NCBI GenBank assembly: GCA_041545745.1 | Contig: CP168152.1 | Coordinates: 3,098,001 to 3,162,000 of the forward strand | Source: Stenotrophomonas indicatrix | Lineage (GTDB): Bacteria; Pseudomonadota; Gammaproteobacteria; Xanthomonadales; Xanthomonadaceae | Length of the DNA stretch: 64,000 nucleotides | Direction: 5' to 3' | Part shown: piece after piece, positions 27,363-36,454 of the stretch | Layout: each line of letters starts with the position of its first letter | Position numbering within the stretch: position 1 is the stretch's first letter | The notes under the pieces: model-generated | Told to the model about the DNA's origin: nothing | Seen by the model: the letters and a program-made list of their open reading frames with translations, nothing else | Databases searched by the model: none | Program-made: the position numbers and the translations under genes

Positions 27363-28382
27363 TCAATCCAGCTTCACCACCAGCTTGCCGAAGTTGCGCC
27401 CCTGCAGCAGGCCAAAGAAGGCTTCGGGTGCATTCTCAAGCCCCTGCACGACGTCTTCGCGGTACTGGATACGCCCATCGCGCAGCCACTGCGGCATGTC
27501 GCGCTCGAAATCCGGCCACAGATGCTTGAAGTCATGGACGATGAAACCACGCACGGTCAGCCGCTGGCGCAGGATCTGGCTGAACAGCGCCGGCAGCCGA
27601 TCCGGTCCGGGCTGCGCGACGCCGCGGGCGTTGTAGGTGGCGATGGTGCCGCACACCGGAATGCGCGCGAAATCATTGAGCAGCGGTAGCACGGCGTCGA
27701 GCACATGCCCACCCACGTTCTCGAAATACACGTCGATGCCATCCGCTACGGCGGCGCGCAGCTGTTCGGCAAAACCAGAGGCGCGATGGTCCAGCGCCAC
27801 GTCCACGCCCAGTGTTTCCAGATAGGCACGCTTGGCCTCACCGCCGGCGATGGCAACCACGCGCGCGCCCTGCAGCTTGGCCAGCTGCGCCACGGTGGCA
27901 CCGACCGGCCCACTGGCAGCAGCCACCACCAGGGTCTCACCGGGTTGCAGCTTGCCGATTTCGATCAGGCTGGAGTACGCGGTGAACCCCGGCATGCCGT
28001 ACACGCCCAGCGCCGTGCTCAGCGGCAGCCCGGCCGGATCCAGGCGCCGACTGATCGCATCACCCGCCACCACGGCGTGGGTCTGCCAGCCGCCAGGGGC
28101 CAGCACCAGTTCGCCCACCGCCAGGCCAGGCGCCTGTGACTGCAGCACTTCGGCCACGGTCTGGCCCTCCATCACCGCATCCACTGCCACCGGCGGTGCG
28201 TATGACGGGCCATCATCCATGCGTCCGCGCATGTACGGATCCAGCGACAGGTAGCGGTTGCGCAGCAGCACCTGGCCGGGGCCCAGCGCCGGAAGGGGCG
28301 CCTGTTCGTGGCGGAAATTGGCGGCGACCGGCGCACCTTGCGGACGCGAGGCAAGCACGATGCGGGTAGTTGAATCGGACAT
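27363..28382 (-). CDS. curA: NADP-dependent oxidoreductase, CurA/leukotriene-B4-dehydrogenase-like
   Basis: Zinc-free medium-chain reductase of 339 residues that reduces activated double bonds such as those of enones. The GroES-like N-terminus has YLSLDPYMRGRM. The NADP site is AASGPVGATVAQLAKLQGARVVAIAGG (shown in part). FENVGG and GTIATYN are typical of the family. The start MSDSTTRI has only a weak Shine-Dalgarno; 36 upstream codons have no family resemblance. The symbol is by family resemblance. Confidence 0.9.
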   Translation of the reverse strand: MSDSTTRIVLASRPQGAPVAANFRHEQAPLPALGPGQVLLRNRYLSLDPYMRGRMDDGPSYAPPVAVDAVMEGQTVAEVLQSQAPGLAVGELVLAPGGWQTHAVVAGDAISRRLDPAGLPLSTALGVYGMPGFTAYSSLIEIGKLQPGETLVVAAASGPVGATVAQLAKLQGARVVAIAGGEAKRAYLETLGVDVALDHRASGFAEQLRAAVADGIDVYFENVGGHVLDAVLPLLNDFARIPVCGTIATYNARGVAQPGPDRLPALFSQILRQRLTVRGFIVHDFKHLWPDFERDMPQWLRDGRIQYREDVVQGLENAPEAFFGLLQGRNFGKLVVKLD

Positions 28383-28650
28383 GTCCAATGGCTCTGCTGC
28401 GGGCAGCGTCGGGAAGAGAACCGCGACAGTACGCCGCGCCCCGCCCTCGTGGGCGCCATGAAAACAGCGTTCCATCGGTGCCTTCCCCACTCCGCCGCTG
28501 CATCGCTTGCGCCGTCAGCTTTGGCGCCAGCGACGGGCCGCTGTTTTCCGCGTCCGGCATTCCCGTCAAGCCGGCTCAACGCAGGATCAACCACTTGCAG
28601 GTACTTCCGCTGGCCGCAGACACCAATGTGAAGGTTTTTTTCCAAAACGC
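28383..28650. other. Gap between curA and tRNA-Phe promoter
   Basis: No gene is seen on either strand. It should contain the curA promoter on the minus strand, which I cannot place with confidence. Confidence 0.4.
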
Positions 28651-28679
28651 TTGCCGAACCTGTCCTACGTCCGTAATAT
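28651..28679 (+). promoter_or_regulatory. tRNA-Phe promoter
   Basis: TTGCCG (28651-28656), a 17-base spacer, TAATAT (28674-28679), then a GC-rich discriminator (CGCGTC). The first tRNA-Phe begins 39 bases after the -10. The second copy has no separate promoter of this quality, so it may depend on readthrough. Confidence 0.7.
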
Positions 28680-28718
28680 GCGCGTCCTCGGCAGCGACAT
28701 CGCTGCAACGAAACAAGT

Positions 28719-28794
28719 GGCCGAGTAGCTCAGTTGGTAGAGCAGGGGATTGAAAATCCCCGTGTCGGCGGTTCGATTCCGTCCTCGGCCACCA
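28719..28794 (+). tRNA. tRNA-Phe(GAA), copy 1
   Basis: 76 bases with encoded CCA. The acceptor GGCCGAG pairs with CTCGGCC. The anticodon stem GGGGA/TCCCC encloses TTGAAAA, giving GAA. Confidence 0.97.
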
Positions 28795-28801
28795 CTTTCG
28801 A

Positions 28802-28830
28802 AGACCTGCAGAAATGCAGGTCTTTTTTTT
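28802..28830 (+). terminator. Terminator after tRNA-Phe copy 1
   Basis: AGACCTGCA-GAAA-TGCAGGTCT followed by a 7-base T run. It is a perfect 9-bp stem with a GNRA-type loop. Confidence 0.93.
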
Positions 28831-28836
28831 CTACAT

Positions 28837-28912
28837 GGCCGAGTAGCTCAGTTGGTAGAGCAGGGGATTGAAAATCCCCGTGTCGGCGGTTCGATTCCGT
28901 CCTCGGCCACCA
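28837..28912 (+). tRNA. tRNA-Phe(GAA), copy 2
   Basis: Identical in sequence to copy 1, starting 118 bases further on. Confidence 0.97.
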
Positions 28913-28919
28913 TGTTCGA

Positions 28920-28948
28920 AGACCTGCAGAAATGCAGGTCTTTTTTTT
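28920..28948 (+). terminator. Terminator after tRNA-Phe copy 2
   Basis: The same stem, GAAA loop and T run as after copy 1, so the duplicated unit includes the terminator. Confidence 0.93.
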
Positions 28949-29011
28949 GGGCGTTCGTTGCCGCCTGCACTGTAGTACCGTCCCATGTTCACTGCATGGA
29001 GCACCAATGGC

Positions 29012-29587
29012 ATGGACGACACCCTGGCCCTGCCCCGCCTGCAGCAGTCACTGCGCCGCCTGCAATACCTTGTTGCCGCATTGGCCACCCTGCTTCTGGC
29101 ACTCGTCGGCGTGACTGGCGGGCTGCTGCTGCAGCGGAACGCCCCGCTGCACGCCGACAGCATCAGCACGCAAAGGCTGCAGGTGCTCGATGATCGCGGC
29201 GTGGTCCGTGTGCAGATCGGCCAGGATGCGGGCGACGACGATCGACTCAGCCGCGCCGCAGGCCTGCTCATCTTCGACCGCAGTGGTGTCGAGCGCGGCG
29301 GCCTGAGTACCTTTGAAGACGGCAGCGCTGCTCTCGCCCTGGACGCCCCGCTGGGCATGGGGGACGCCCGTTGGCGCGACCGCGCCGGGCTGCGCGTGGA
29401 CGCCGATGGCTCGGCCCAGCTGCTGCTGACCGACAACCTCACCCGTGGCGTGGTGCGCCTGCATTCGAAGGGCACCGGCGGCGGCGGCATGGACACTTTC
29501 AGATGGGACATGTCCAACAGTACGTTGCACACACGCACCCTTACCTACGATGGCGACGAGCGCAGCCAACGCGCCTTCGACCCGTAG
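29012..29587 (+). CDS. Membrane-anchored protein of unknown function
   Basis: 191 residues with one N-terminal transmembrane helix (about residues 20-42, LVAALATLLLALVGVTGGLLL) and a periplasmic beta-rich part (LQVLDDRGVVRVQIG, GLLIFDRSGVERGGLSTFEDG, GLRVDADGSAQLLLTDN). GGAG lies about 10 bases before the ATG. I do not recognise a named family. It is followed by blc on the same strand. Confidence 0.78.
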   Translation: MDDTLALPRLQQSLRRLQYLVAALATLLLALVGVTGGLLLQRNAPLHADSISTQRLQVLDDRGVVRVQIGQDAGDDDRLSRAAGLLIFDRSGVERGGLSTFEDGSAALALDAPLGMGDARWRDRAGLRVDADGSAQLLLTDNLTRGVVRLHSKGTGGGGMDTFRWDMSNSTLHTRTLTYDGDERSQRAFDP

Positions 29588-29687
29588 CTGACCGCCAGCG
29601 GCAGGCACGATCCGGCGCCGCATGGAACTTTTACACCGGCATGCCGCCGCTGGCCTAAGCTCCAATCCTCCTGCCCGGAGCCGACCC

Positions 29688-30239
29688 ATGCATCTGCGCC
29701 CTGCCCTGCTCGCCTGCCTGCTGCTTTTCGCCGCACCGGCACTCGCTGCCGAGCCCGTGCGCGCCGTCAGCGAACTGGACATCGATCGCTACGCCGGTCA
29801 GTGGCACGAGATCGCCCATCTGCCGGTGTCGTTCCAGAAGCAGTGCGTGGGCGAGATCACCGCCAACTACGGGCTGCGCCGCGATGGCCGCATCAGCGTC
29901 ACCAATGCCTGCCGCAAGGCCGATGGCGAGCGGATTGTCGCCGAGGGCGTGGCGCGGCCCGTTGCGGGACAGCCCGGCCAGCTGCAGGTGCGCTTCGTTC
30001 CCGACTGGCTGAGCTGGGTGCCGCTGGTCTGGGCCGACTACTGGGTGATCGCGCTGGATCCGGACTACCAGTGGGCGATGGTCGGTGAGCCCGGGCACAA
30101 GTACCTGTGGATCCTCGCGCGGCTGCCGGAGATGGACCGCGCCCTGTTCAACCGGCTCAAGGCCAAGGCCGAAGCGATGGGCTACGACCTCGCACCGCTG
30201 CGCATGATGGCGCCCCTGCGCGACACCCCCGCCGACTGA
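29688..30239 (+). CDS. blc: Lipocalin family protein (Blc-like)
   Basis: 183 residues with a signal peptide ending ALAA-EP (residue ~19). The lipocalin SCR1 is YAGQWHEIAHLP (G-x-W). The second and third conserved regions are in ADYWVIALDPDYQWAMVGEP and YLWILAR. Bacterial lipocalins of this kind bind lipids in the envelope. There is no lipobox, so it is probably periplasmic rather than lipid-anchored as E. coli Blc is. Confidence 0.92.
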   Translation: MHLRPALLACLLLFAAPALAAEPVRAVSELDIDRYAGQWHEIAHLPVSFQKQCVGEITANYGLRRDGRISVTNACRKADGERIVAEGVARPVAGQPGQLQVRFVPDWLSWVPLVWADYWVIALDPDYQWAMVGEPGHKYLWILARLPEMDRALFNRLKAKAEAMGYDLAPLRMMAPLRDTPAD

Positions 30240-30402
30240 GGCGCCGCCCAACCGGCGCACGCAACGTCCGCAATCCAGCATCGCGCACGCCTCGCGTGCA
30301 TCTTCACGCGCTACCCTCTGTGGCCGGTCGCCGCAGGCGCCCCATTCCACCATACGCCGTAGTATGCTTATTCCACGCACCGCCTTCAAAGGACCTGCGC
30401 CC

Positions 30403-30879
30403 ATGCTCCACCGCTTCCGTACCGCCTTGATCGTCCTGTGCACCCTGGCCCTGGTCGCTTGCGGCGATGGCATCGTCAAGCGTGTCTCGGAACCGGCCGC
30501 GAGCCTGCAGCAGCTGACCGTGCAGGCCAATGGCGACTGGACTGTCGCCCTGCGCCTGCAGAACTACAGTTCGATGCCGATGAGTTTCGACGACGTCGCA
30601 CTGGCCCTGACCATCGGCGACACCGAGGCCGGCCCCCTGTCAGCCAAGCCTGGCATCTCCATTGGCGGCGTCTCCGCCGATGTCATCAACGTGAACTTCA
30701 AGCCCAGCCCGGCCGCACGCCTGGTGATCGCCGATGCACTGGCCAGCAACCGTACCCTCGCCTACAGCCTGAAGGGCACGGTGTCGGCCACGCCGCAGGA
30801 AAAGAAGCAGCGCACCTTCGATATCAACAGCCGCAGCACGCTGAACCAGGCCCCCGGCCTGCCCGGCGTGCTGCGCTGA
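30403..30879 (+). CDS. LEA type 2-like lipoprotein
   Basis: 158 residues with lipobox LALVACG (Cys near 20). The mature domain has the immunoglobulin-like pattern of LEA14/WHy proteins (LQQLTVQANGDWTVALRLQNYSS, then FDDVALALTIGD). AAAGGA lies 9 bases before the ATG. It is probably a periplasmic-facing lipoprotein of unknown role. It is in tandem with the acyl-CoA dehydrogenase gene 65 bases downstream. Confidence 0.82.
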   Translation: MLHRFRTALIVLCTLALVACGDGIVKRVSEPAASLQQLTVQANGDWTVALRLQNYSSMPMSFDDVALALTIGDTEAGPLSAKPGISIGGVSADVINVNFKPSPAARLVIADALASNRTLAYSLKGTVSATPQEKKQRTFDINSRSTLNQAPGLPGVLR

Positions 30880-30944
30880 TCTCCGCTTTCCGCCGCGACG
30901 CATGGCGCCGCTCCCCCTGTTACTGATCAAATCGAGACGCACCG

Positions 30945-32735
30945 ATGAGCAGCTACACCGCCCCGCTTTCCGACCTTCGTTTCGGCCTGCACGATGTGCT
31001 GAAGGTCGAGCCGCTGTTCGCCCGCCTGGGCTTCACCGACGCCACCGCCGATGTAGTCGATGCCGTGCTGGAAGAAGCCGGCCGCTTCAGCGCCAGCGTG
31101 CTGGCCCCGCTCAACAGCGTGGGCGACGAGATCGGCTGCGTGCTCGACCAGGCCAGCGGCGAAGTGACCACGCCACCCGGCTTCAAGCAGGCCTACGATC
31201 AATTCGTCGACGGCGGCTGGACCGGCCTGACCGCGTCACCGGAACTGGGCGGCCAGGGCCTGCCGCATACCCTGGGCGTGCCGCTCAATGAAATGATCAA
31301 CGCCGCCAACCTCGCCTGGGGCAACTTCCCGTTGCTGTCGCACGGCGCCATCGAAGCGCTGAAGCAGCACGGCGAAGCCTGGCAGCACGAGGCGTTCCTG
31401 AAGCCGCTGATCGAAGGCCGCTGGACCGGCACCATGTGCCTGACCGAGCCGCATTGCGGCACCGACCTGGGCCTGCTCAAGACCAAGGCCGAGCCGAACG
31501 CCGATGGCAGCTATTCGATCACCGGTACCAAGATCTTCATCACCGCCGGCGAGCACGACCTGACCGGCAACATCGTGCACCTGGTGCTGGCCAAGCTGCC
31601 CGACGCTCCGCCAGGCGCCAAGGGCATCTCGCTGTTCGTCACCCCGAAGTTCAAGGTCGACCGCGACGGCAACGTCGGTGACCGCAACGCGCTGCGCTGC
31701 GGCTCCATCGAGCACAAGATGGGCATCAAGGGCTCGGTCACCTGCGTGATGAATTTCGATGGCGCACAGGGCTACCTGGTCGGCCAGCCACACAAGGGCC
31801 TGCAGGCGATGTTCACCATGATGAACACCGCTCGGCTGGGCGTGGGCCTGCAGGGCATCGGCCTGTCCGAACGCGCATACCAGAATGCGCTGAAGTACAG
31901 CCGTGAGCGCCTGCAGTCGCGTTCGCTCAGCGGCGCCAAGTTCCCGGACAAGCCGGCCGACCCGATCCTGGTGCATCCGGACGTGCGCCGCATGCTGCTG
32001 ACGATCAAGTCGCTGGTGGAAGGCAGCCGTCTGCTGGCCCTGCATGCCGCCACCCTGATCGACGTCGCCCACCATGCAGAAGATGCCGGCGAACGCGAGC
32101 GCGCCGACACCCTGGTGAGCTTCCTGACCCCGATCTCGAAGGCCTGCCAGACCGAATGGGGCATCGAGAACACCTACAACGCGCTGCAGTGCTTCGGTGG
32201 CCATGGCTACATCCGCGAGCACGGCATGGAACAGCTGGCCCGCGATGCCCGCATCACCACGCTGTATGAAGGCACCACCGGCATCCAGGCGCTGGACCTG
32301 ATCGGCCGCAAGACCGCGTCCAGCCAGGGCGCCGGCCTGAAGCTGATGCTGGCCGAGATCGAAGCGTTCGCCAAGGCCAATGAAGGCAACGAAAGCCTGG
32401 CCGAGTTCATCGGCCCGCTGCGCGCCAAGGCCGCCGAGTGGGGCAAGCTGACGATGGACGTGCTGCAGCGTTCGGCCGCCAACCCGGACGAACTGGGCGC
32501 AGCCAGCTACGACTACCTGTTCTATTCGGGTTATGTGGTGCTGGCCTACTGGTGGGCGCGCAGCGTTGCCGCCGCCGATGCCAGCGCGCACGGCGCAGCA
32601 TTCGCCCAGGGCAAGCGCGAGACTGCGCGCTTCTACTTCGCCCGCGTGCTGCCGCGCACCCTCAGCCACGCCGCCGCCATCCAGGCAGGCGCCGCACCGC
32701 TGATGGCAATGGACGACGAACGCTTCGGGGCCTGA
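30945..32735 (+). CDS. Acyl-CoA dehydrogenase (DmdC-like, long C-terminal domain)
   Basis: FAD enzyme of 596 residues that introduces the alpha-beta double bond in an acyl-CoA. The family segments are MCLTEPHCGTDLG, ITGTKIFITAGEHD, the ALQCFGGHGYIREHGMEQL region and the catalytic Glu of YEGTTGIQALDL. The long C-terminal four-helix extension places it with 3-methylmercaptopropionyl-CoA dehydrogenase DmdC and similar large ACADs. Its own substrate may be a medium- or long-chain acyl-CoA; sequence alone does not decide this. A repeat-rich gap follows. Confidence 0.92.
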   Translation: MSSYTAPLSDLRFGLHDVLKVEPLFARLGFTDATADVVDAVLEEAGRFSASVLAPLNSVGDEIGCVLDQASGEVTTPPGFKQAYDQFVDGGWTGLTASPELGGQGLPHTLGVPLNEMINAANLAWGNFPLLSHGAIEALKQHGEAWQHEAFLKPLIEGRWTGTMCLTEPHCGTDLGLLKTKAEPNADGSYSITGTKIFITAGEHDLTGNIVHLVLAKLPDAPPGAKGISLFVTPKFKVDRDGNVGDRNALRCGSIEHKMGIKGSVTCVMNFDGAQGYLVGQPHKGLQAMFTMMNTARLGVGLQGIGLSERAYQNALKYSRERLQSRSLSGAKFPDKPADPILVHPDVRRMLLTIKSLVEGSRLLALHAATLIDVAHHAEDAGERERADTLVSFLTPISKACQTEWGIENTYNALQCFGGHGYIREHGMEQLARDARITTLYEGTTGIQALDLIGRKTASSQGAGLKLMLAEIEAFAKANEGNESLAEFIGPLRAKAAEWGKLTMDVLQRSAANPDELGAASYDYLFYSGYVVLAYWWARSVAAADASAHGAAFAQGKRETARFYFARVLPRTLSHAAAIQAGAAPLMAMDDERFGA

Positions 32736-33209
32736 GCCGGGCGGCGCCCGGCACCCGCGGTAGTGCCGGCCGCTGGCCGGCCATCGCGACAGCTGGAGCA
32801 ACAGCAACAGCTGGTTTACTGCGGGATGGCAGGGTGAGTCCAATTGCGGGGGACGGCGCAAGTACGTCCCTGTAGCCTCAGTCGCGCCATCCATGGCGCT
32901 CACGCCCCCGCAACCGGACCCACCCCGCCTTCGACAATTCCCCGAGGCTGTTGGTAGGTGTCGACCTTGGCCGACACGTAGATCCACGCCACGCGCTGAT
33001 GCAATCCCCCGAAATCCATCTGGAGAAAAGCCCCCTTTTGTTAAAGGGGGCGCGCCAACGGCGCGGGGAATAGGAGGAATGCGTGGGCATCCCAACCCGC
33101 CATCGGCGGGCTGGGATGCGGAATGCGCGGACCTGAATGTTGACGATTTGTGTATCGCCCGCTGGGCGATACACAAATCGTCAACATTCAGGTATAAGCT
33201 GTTTTCCCG
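32736..33209. repeat. Repeat-rich gap (third composite element, SMAG, hairpins)
   Basis: No gene is seen. It holds a third copy of the ~200-bp element found at 7.5-8.1 kb (about 32760-32940), which begins with a GTAG palindrome (32760-32782), has the GCAACAGCAACAG tract and ends CCACCCCGCCTTCGACA. A degenerate SMAG-like unit is at 32978-33000. A perfect hairpin GCCCCCTTT-TGTT-AAAGGGGGC is at 33030-33051. The 30-bp inverted repeat at 33131-33193 follows. Confidence 0.75.
33131..33193. repeat. Perfect 30-bp inverted repeat with 3-base loop
   Basis: Arms of 30 bases (first bases ACCTGAATGTTGACGATTTG, then TGTATCGCCC) flank GCT with no mismatch. The repeat ends 16 bases before the HNH gene. The last arm base is the first T of a TATAAG -10-like hexamer (33193-33198). 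It could form a very stable cruciform or RNA hairpin. It is much longer than a terminator and has no U-tract. Confidence 0.85.
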
Positions 33210-33875
33210 ATGGAGACAGACACTACACGCTTGGGTCTGATCGAAGCCGGAGCTCCGTTTTCTGCTCCGGGCGCCGAAGCATCGCCCAACGCCACGACGC
33301 TGCATCGCCCCGGCACGGTCCGGTTGCTCTCACTTGATGGTCACGGGCGGGTCCTGGACTGGATCACCTGGCAGGACGCCGCCTGCCTCTACGCCCGCGA
33401 TGCCGTCGCCTGGACACTCGGCGACCCCTGTCTGCACATCCACGGTGGGACAAATCGTCGCAGTGGCATGCAGAGCGGGATGGACCTGCACCCGATCATC
33501 GCCGCGCGCGGCCATGCCCGATCACGCGCACTGGACCCGACGCCGAACCTGACCAACCCGGCCCTGTTCGCCCGCGATGCCCATCTCTGCCTTTACTGCG
33601 GGCAGCAGTTCGGACGCCCCACCCTGACCCGCGACCATGTCATGCCCTTGTCCAAAGGCGGCCTGGATACCTGGGAAAACGTAGTCACCGCCTGCTTCCA
33701 CTGCAATTCGCGCAAGAGCGACCGCACCCCGCAACAGGCCGGCATGCCACTGTTGGCGGTGCCCTACCGGCCGAGCTGGATCGAGCACCTGATCCTGTCC
33801 AACCGCAACATCCTGGCCGACCAGATGGCGTTCCTGAGGGCCCAGCTGCCCAAGCGTTCCAAGCTCTGCACCTGA
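33210..33875 (+). CDS. HNH endonuclease
   Basis: 221 residues with a C-terminal HNH domain: CLYCG ... LTRDHVMPLSKGG ... NVVTACFHCNSRKSD (about residues 128-175). The two CxxC pairs bind zinc, and the DH and N residues are catalytic. The first ~100 residues (VLDWITWQDAACLYARDAVAW) have the pattern of the HNH family found beside metabolic genes in many gammaproteobacteria. There is no Shine-Dalgarno, and the TATAAG -10-like box is only 11 bases upstream, so the mRNA may be leaderless or nearly so. Its biological role is unknown. Confidence 0.88.
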   Translation: METDTTRLGLIEAGAPFSAPGAEASPNATTLHRPGTVRLLSLDGHGRVLDWITWQDAACLYARDAVAWTLGDPCLHIHGGTNRRSGMQSGMDLHPIIAARGHARSRALDPTPNLTNPALFARDAHLCLYCGQQFGRPTLTRDHVMPLSKGGLDTWENVVTACFHCNSRKSDRTPQQAGMPLLAVPYRPSWIEHLILSNRNILADQMAFLRAQLPKRSKLCT

Positions 33876-33977
33876 ACATCCGGGAATGCAACCCTCACCG
33901 TCCTGTCACGGACGGCGGCGTTTGCTTGCCCCACCCCCGTTTGAGGGCGAAAATGGTCGTTCAGAACAAGTGCGAAC

Positions 33978-35888
33978 ATGATGATCGACTCTGCCCGCTA
34001 TCCCCGCCTCGCGCGCATCCAGACACCGGATGACCTGCGCACGTTCGACGAATCCGAACTGACAGCGGTTGCCGATGAACTGCGTGCCTACCTGATCGAA
34101 TCGGTTGGCAAAAGCGGCGGCCATTTCGCCGCCGGCCTGGGCGTGATCGAGCTCACCGTGGCCCTGCACTACCTGTACCAGACCCCGGTCGACCAGCTGG
34201 TCTGGGACGTCGGCCACCAGACGTATCCGCACAAGATCCTCACCGGTCGCCGCGACGAGATCCATACCGTCAAGCAGAAGGATGGCGTCGCGCCGTTCCC
34301 CAAGCGCGAAGAAAGCGAATACGACACCTTCGGTGTCGGCCACTCCTCGACCTCGATCTCGGCAGCGCTGGGCATGGCCATCGCGCGCCAGACCGAAGGT
34401 GACGATCGCAAGGTCGTGGCTGTGATCGGCGACGGCGCGATGACCGCAGGCATGGCGTTCGAAGCGCTGATGCACGCCGGTGGCATGGAACCGGAACCAA
34501 ACCTGCTGGTGATCCTCAACGACAACAACATGTCGATCTCCGAGGCAGTGGGCGGGCTGACCAAGATGCTCGGCCGCGCCACCGGTAGCCGCACGCTCAA
34601 TGCGCTGCGCGAAGGCGGCAAGAAGATCCTCGGCGACAAGAAGAACAACCCCGCTCGTTTCGTGAAGCGCTGGGAAGAACACTGGAAGGGCATGTTCGTG
34701 CCGTCCACGATGTTCGAGGAAATGGGCTTCCATTACACCGGCCCGATCGATGGCCACGACCTGCCGGCGCTGCTGTCCGCGCTGAAGACGCTGCGTGCCT
34801 CCAAGGGCCCGAAGCTGCTGCATGTGATGACCACCAAGGGCAAGGGCTACGAGCCGGCCGAAGGCGACCAGATCGGTTACCACGCGGTGGGCCCGTTCGA
34901 TCCGGACAAGGGCCTGGTGGCCAAGACCGGCGCGAAGAAGCCGACCTATACCGACGTGTTTGGCGACTGGCTGTGTGACGCCGCTGCGGCCGAGCCACGC
35001 CTGTATGGCATCACCCCGGCGATGCGCGAAGGCTCCGGCCTGGTGCGCTTCAGCCGGGAATATCCGCAGCGCTACTTCGATGTGGCCATCGCCGAGCAGC
35101 ATGCGGTGACCCTGGCCGCGGGCATGGCCACCCAGGGCGGCAAGCCGGTGGTGGCGATCTATTCCACCTTCCTGCAGCGCGCGTACGACCAGCTGGTGCA
35201 CGACGTGGCCATCCAGGACCTGGATGTCCTGTTCGCGATCGACCGCGCCGGCGTCGTCGGCCCTGATGGTGCAACCCACGCCGGCAACCTCGACCTCAGC
35301 TTCCTGCGCTGCGTGCCGAACATGGTGGTGATGGCCCCGTCCAACGAGGCCGAGTGCCGGCAGATGCTCAGCACCGGCCTGCAGCATCCCGGCCCGGCTG
35401 CAGTGCGCTACCCGCGCGGCAGCGGTACCGGCGTGGATGCCGGCAGCGATCTGTCGACCCTGCCGATCGGCAAGGGCGAGCTGCGCCTGCAGGGCAACCG
35501 TGTCGCCCTGCTCGCCTTCGGCAGCACCGTCGCCGCCGCCGAACTGGTGGGTCGCGAACTGGGTTTGAGCGTGGTCAACATGCGTTTCATCAAGCCACTG
35601 GATCGCGAACTGGTACTGGCGATGGCCAACCAGCACGACGCACTGGTGACGATCGAGGACAACGTGGTGGCCGGCGGCGCCGGTTCGGCCGTGGCCGAAC
35701 TGCTCAATGCCGAGGACGTGCTGCGCCCGATCCTGCACCTGGGCCTGCCCGATGCCTTCCAGCATCACGCCAGCCGCGAAGACCTGCTGGCCGAGGCCGG
35801 CATCGATGCCGCCGGCATCCGTGTGGCCCTGCTCAAGCGCTGGCCGCAACTGGCCGCTGGTAACCCGCCGCTGAGCGCGGCGGGCTGA
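33978..35888 (+). CDS. dxs: 1-deoxy-D-xylulose-5-phosphate synthase
   Basis: First enzyme of the MEP isoprenoid pathway, joining pyruvate and glyceraldehyde 3-phosphate with thiamine diphosphate. It is 636 residues. Visible motifs are [14 protein letters not shown] (catalytic-region His), [18 protein letters not shown] with the ThDP/Mg motif ending [10 protein letters not shown], and the transketolase middle domain [16 protein letters not shown] with the conserved Glu. The start is one of two adjacent ATG codons. It stands alone, and the 3' side runs into SMAG repeats. Confidence 0.97.
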   Translation: MMIDSARYPRLARIQTPDDLRTFDESELTAVADELRAYLIESVGKSGGHFAAGLGVIELTVALHYLYQTPVDQLVWDVGHQTYPHKILTGRRDEIHTVKQKDGVAPFPKREESEYDTFGVGHSSTSISAALGMAIARQTEGDDRKVVAVIGDGAMTAGMAFEALMHAGGMEPEPNLLVILNDNNMSISEAVGGLTKMLGRATGSRTLNALREGGKKILGDKKNNPARFVKRWEEHWKGMFVPSTMFEEMGFHYTGPIDGHDLPALLSALKTLRASKGPKLLHVMTTKGKGYEPAEGDQIGYHAVGPFDPDKGLVAKTGAKKPTYTDVFGDWLCDAAAAEPRLYGITPAMREGSGLVRFSREYPQRYFDVAIAEQHAVTLAAGMATQGGKPVVAIYSTFLQRAYDQLVHDVAIQDLDVLFAIDRAGVVGPDGATHAGNLDLSFLRCVPNMVVMAPSNEAECRQMLSTGLQHPGPAAVRYPRGSGTGVDAGSDLSTLPIGKGELRLQGNRVALLAFGSTVAAAELVGRELGLSVVNMRFIKPLDRELVLAMANQHDALVTIEDNVVAGGAGSAVAELLNAEDVLRPILHLGLPDAFQHHASREDLLAEAGIDAAGIRVALLKRWPQLAAGNPPLSAAG

Positions 35889-35957
35889 GCGCCGCCGGGG
35901 TTATGGGGCCACGTCATGCGTGGCTCCCCAGGCCCCTCATCCACGCGTGGCGCGGAC

Positions 35958-36047
35958 AGGTACTGGTGGCGCAGAAATACATCCACGCATGGCGTGGATC
36001 TACCAAGGTACTGGTGGCGCAAAAGTAGATCCACGCCATGCGTGGAT
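35958..36047. repeat. Inverted SMAG pair with duplicated flanks
   Basis: Two GTAG-headed palindromes with stem ATCCACGC-CAT-GCGTGGAT lie in opposite orientation (35981-36003 minus, 36025-36047 plus). The flank AGGTACTGGTGGCGCA is repeated directly at 35958 and 36007. The arrangement resembles a BIME-like dimer downstream of dxs. The facing small gene ends 30 bases further on. Confidence 0.8.
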
Positions 36048-36076
36048 GCCGCAAACCCTGCCGGCGAACGGCGCTG

Positions 36077-36280
36077 TCAGCCGTAGCTGATCGCTTCGAC
36101 AAAAGCACCGCTGGACTCCACCCGCACCGAGGCGCGTTGGCCGGTATCGGTGAAATGCAGGCGGGCCAGGGTTTCGGCGAAGTCAAAGGCACGGACGCCA
36201 TCGCGGAACTCGATCGGTTCCGGCTTGTCCGGGTGCAGCACGCGCCATTGGCGCTGCTCACATTGCAGTCGGATCAACAT
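36077..36280 (-). CDS. Small protein, paralogue of the gene at 37145
   Basis: 67 residues, no signal peptide. It aligns by eye with the 68-residue product of 37145-37351: a start M-[L/V]-I-x-[L/V]-Q-C, a W-x-V-L-x-P segment, an AFD motif, a TGQ-x-[A/S]-x-V-R-V-E-x-x-G-x-x-V motif, and a final aromatic-Gly. The start is supported by AGGAG 10 bases upstream. I do not recognise a named family. Two paralogues flank a DUF3011 gene on the same strand. Confidence 0.75.
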   Translation of the reverse strand: MLIRLQCEQRQWRVLHPDKPEPIEFRDGVRAFDFAETLARLHFTDTGQRASVRVESSGAFVEAISYG

Positions 36281-36454
36281 GCGTTGCTCACTCCTTGAAC
36301 AGCGTATCGACGACGAGAGAATGGCCGCACCAGGCGCGACAGGGATGGCCAGTGCGAACCGGGACGCGCCAAGCGTCCCGGGAGTCGACAATACGAGGAA
36401 AGAAGTGTGATCGCTATCAGATTTCTCTGATCTTGAGCCGATTGCGTCGGCCGC

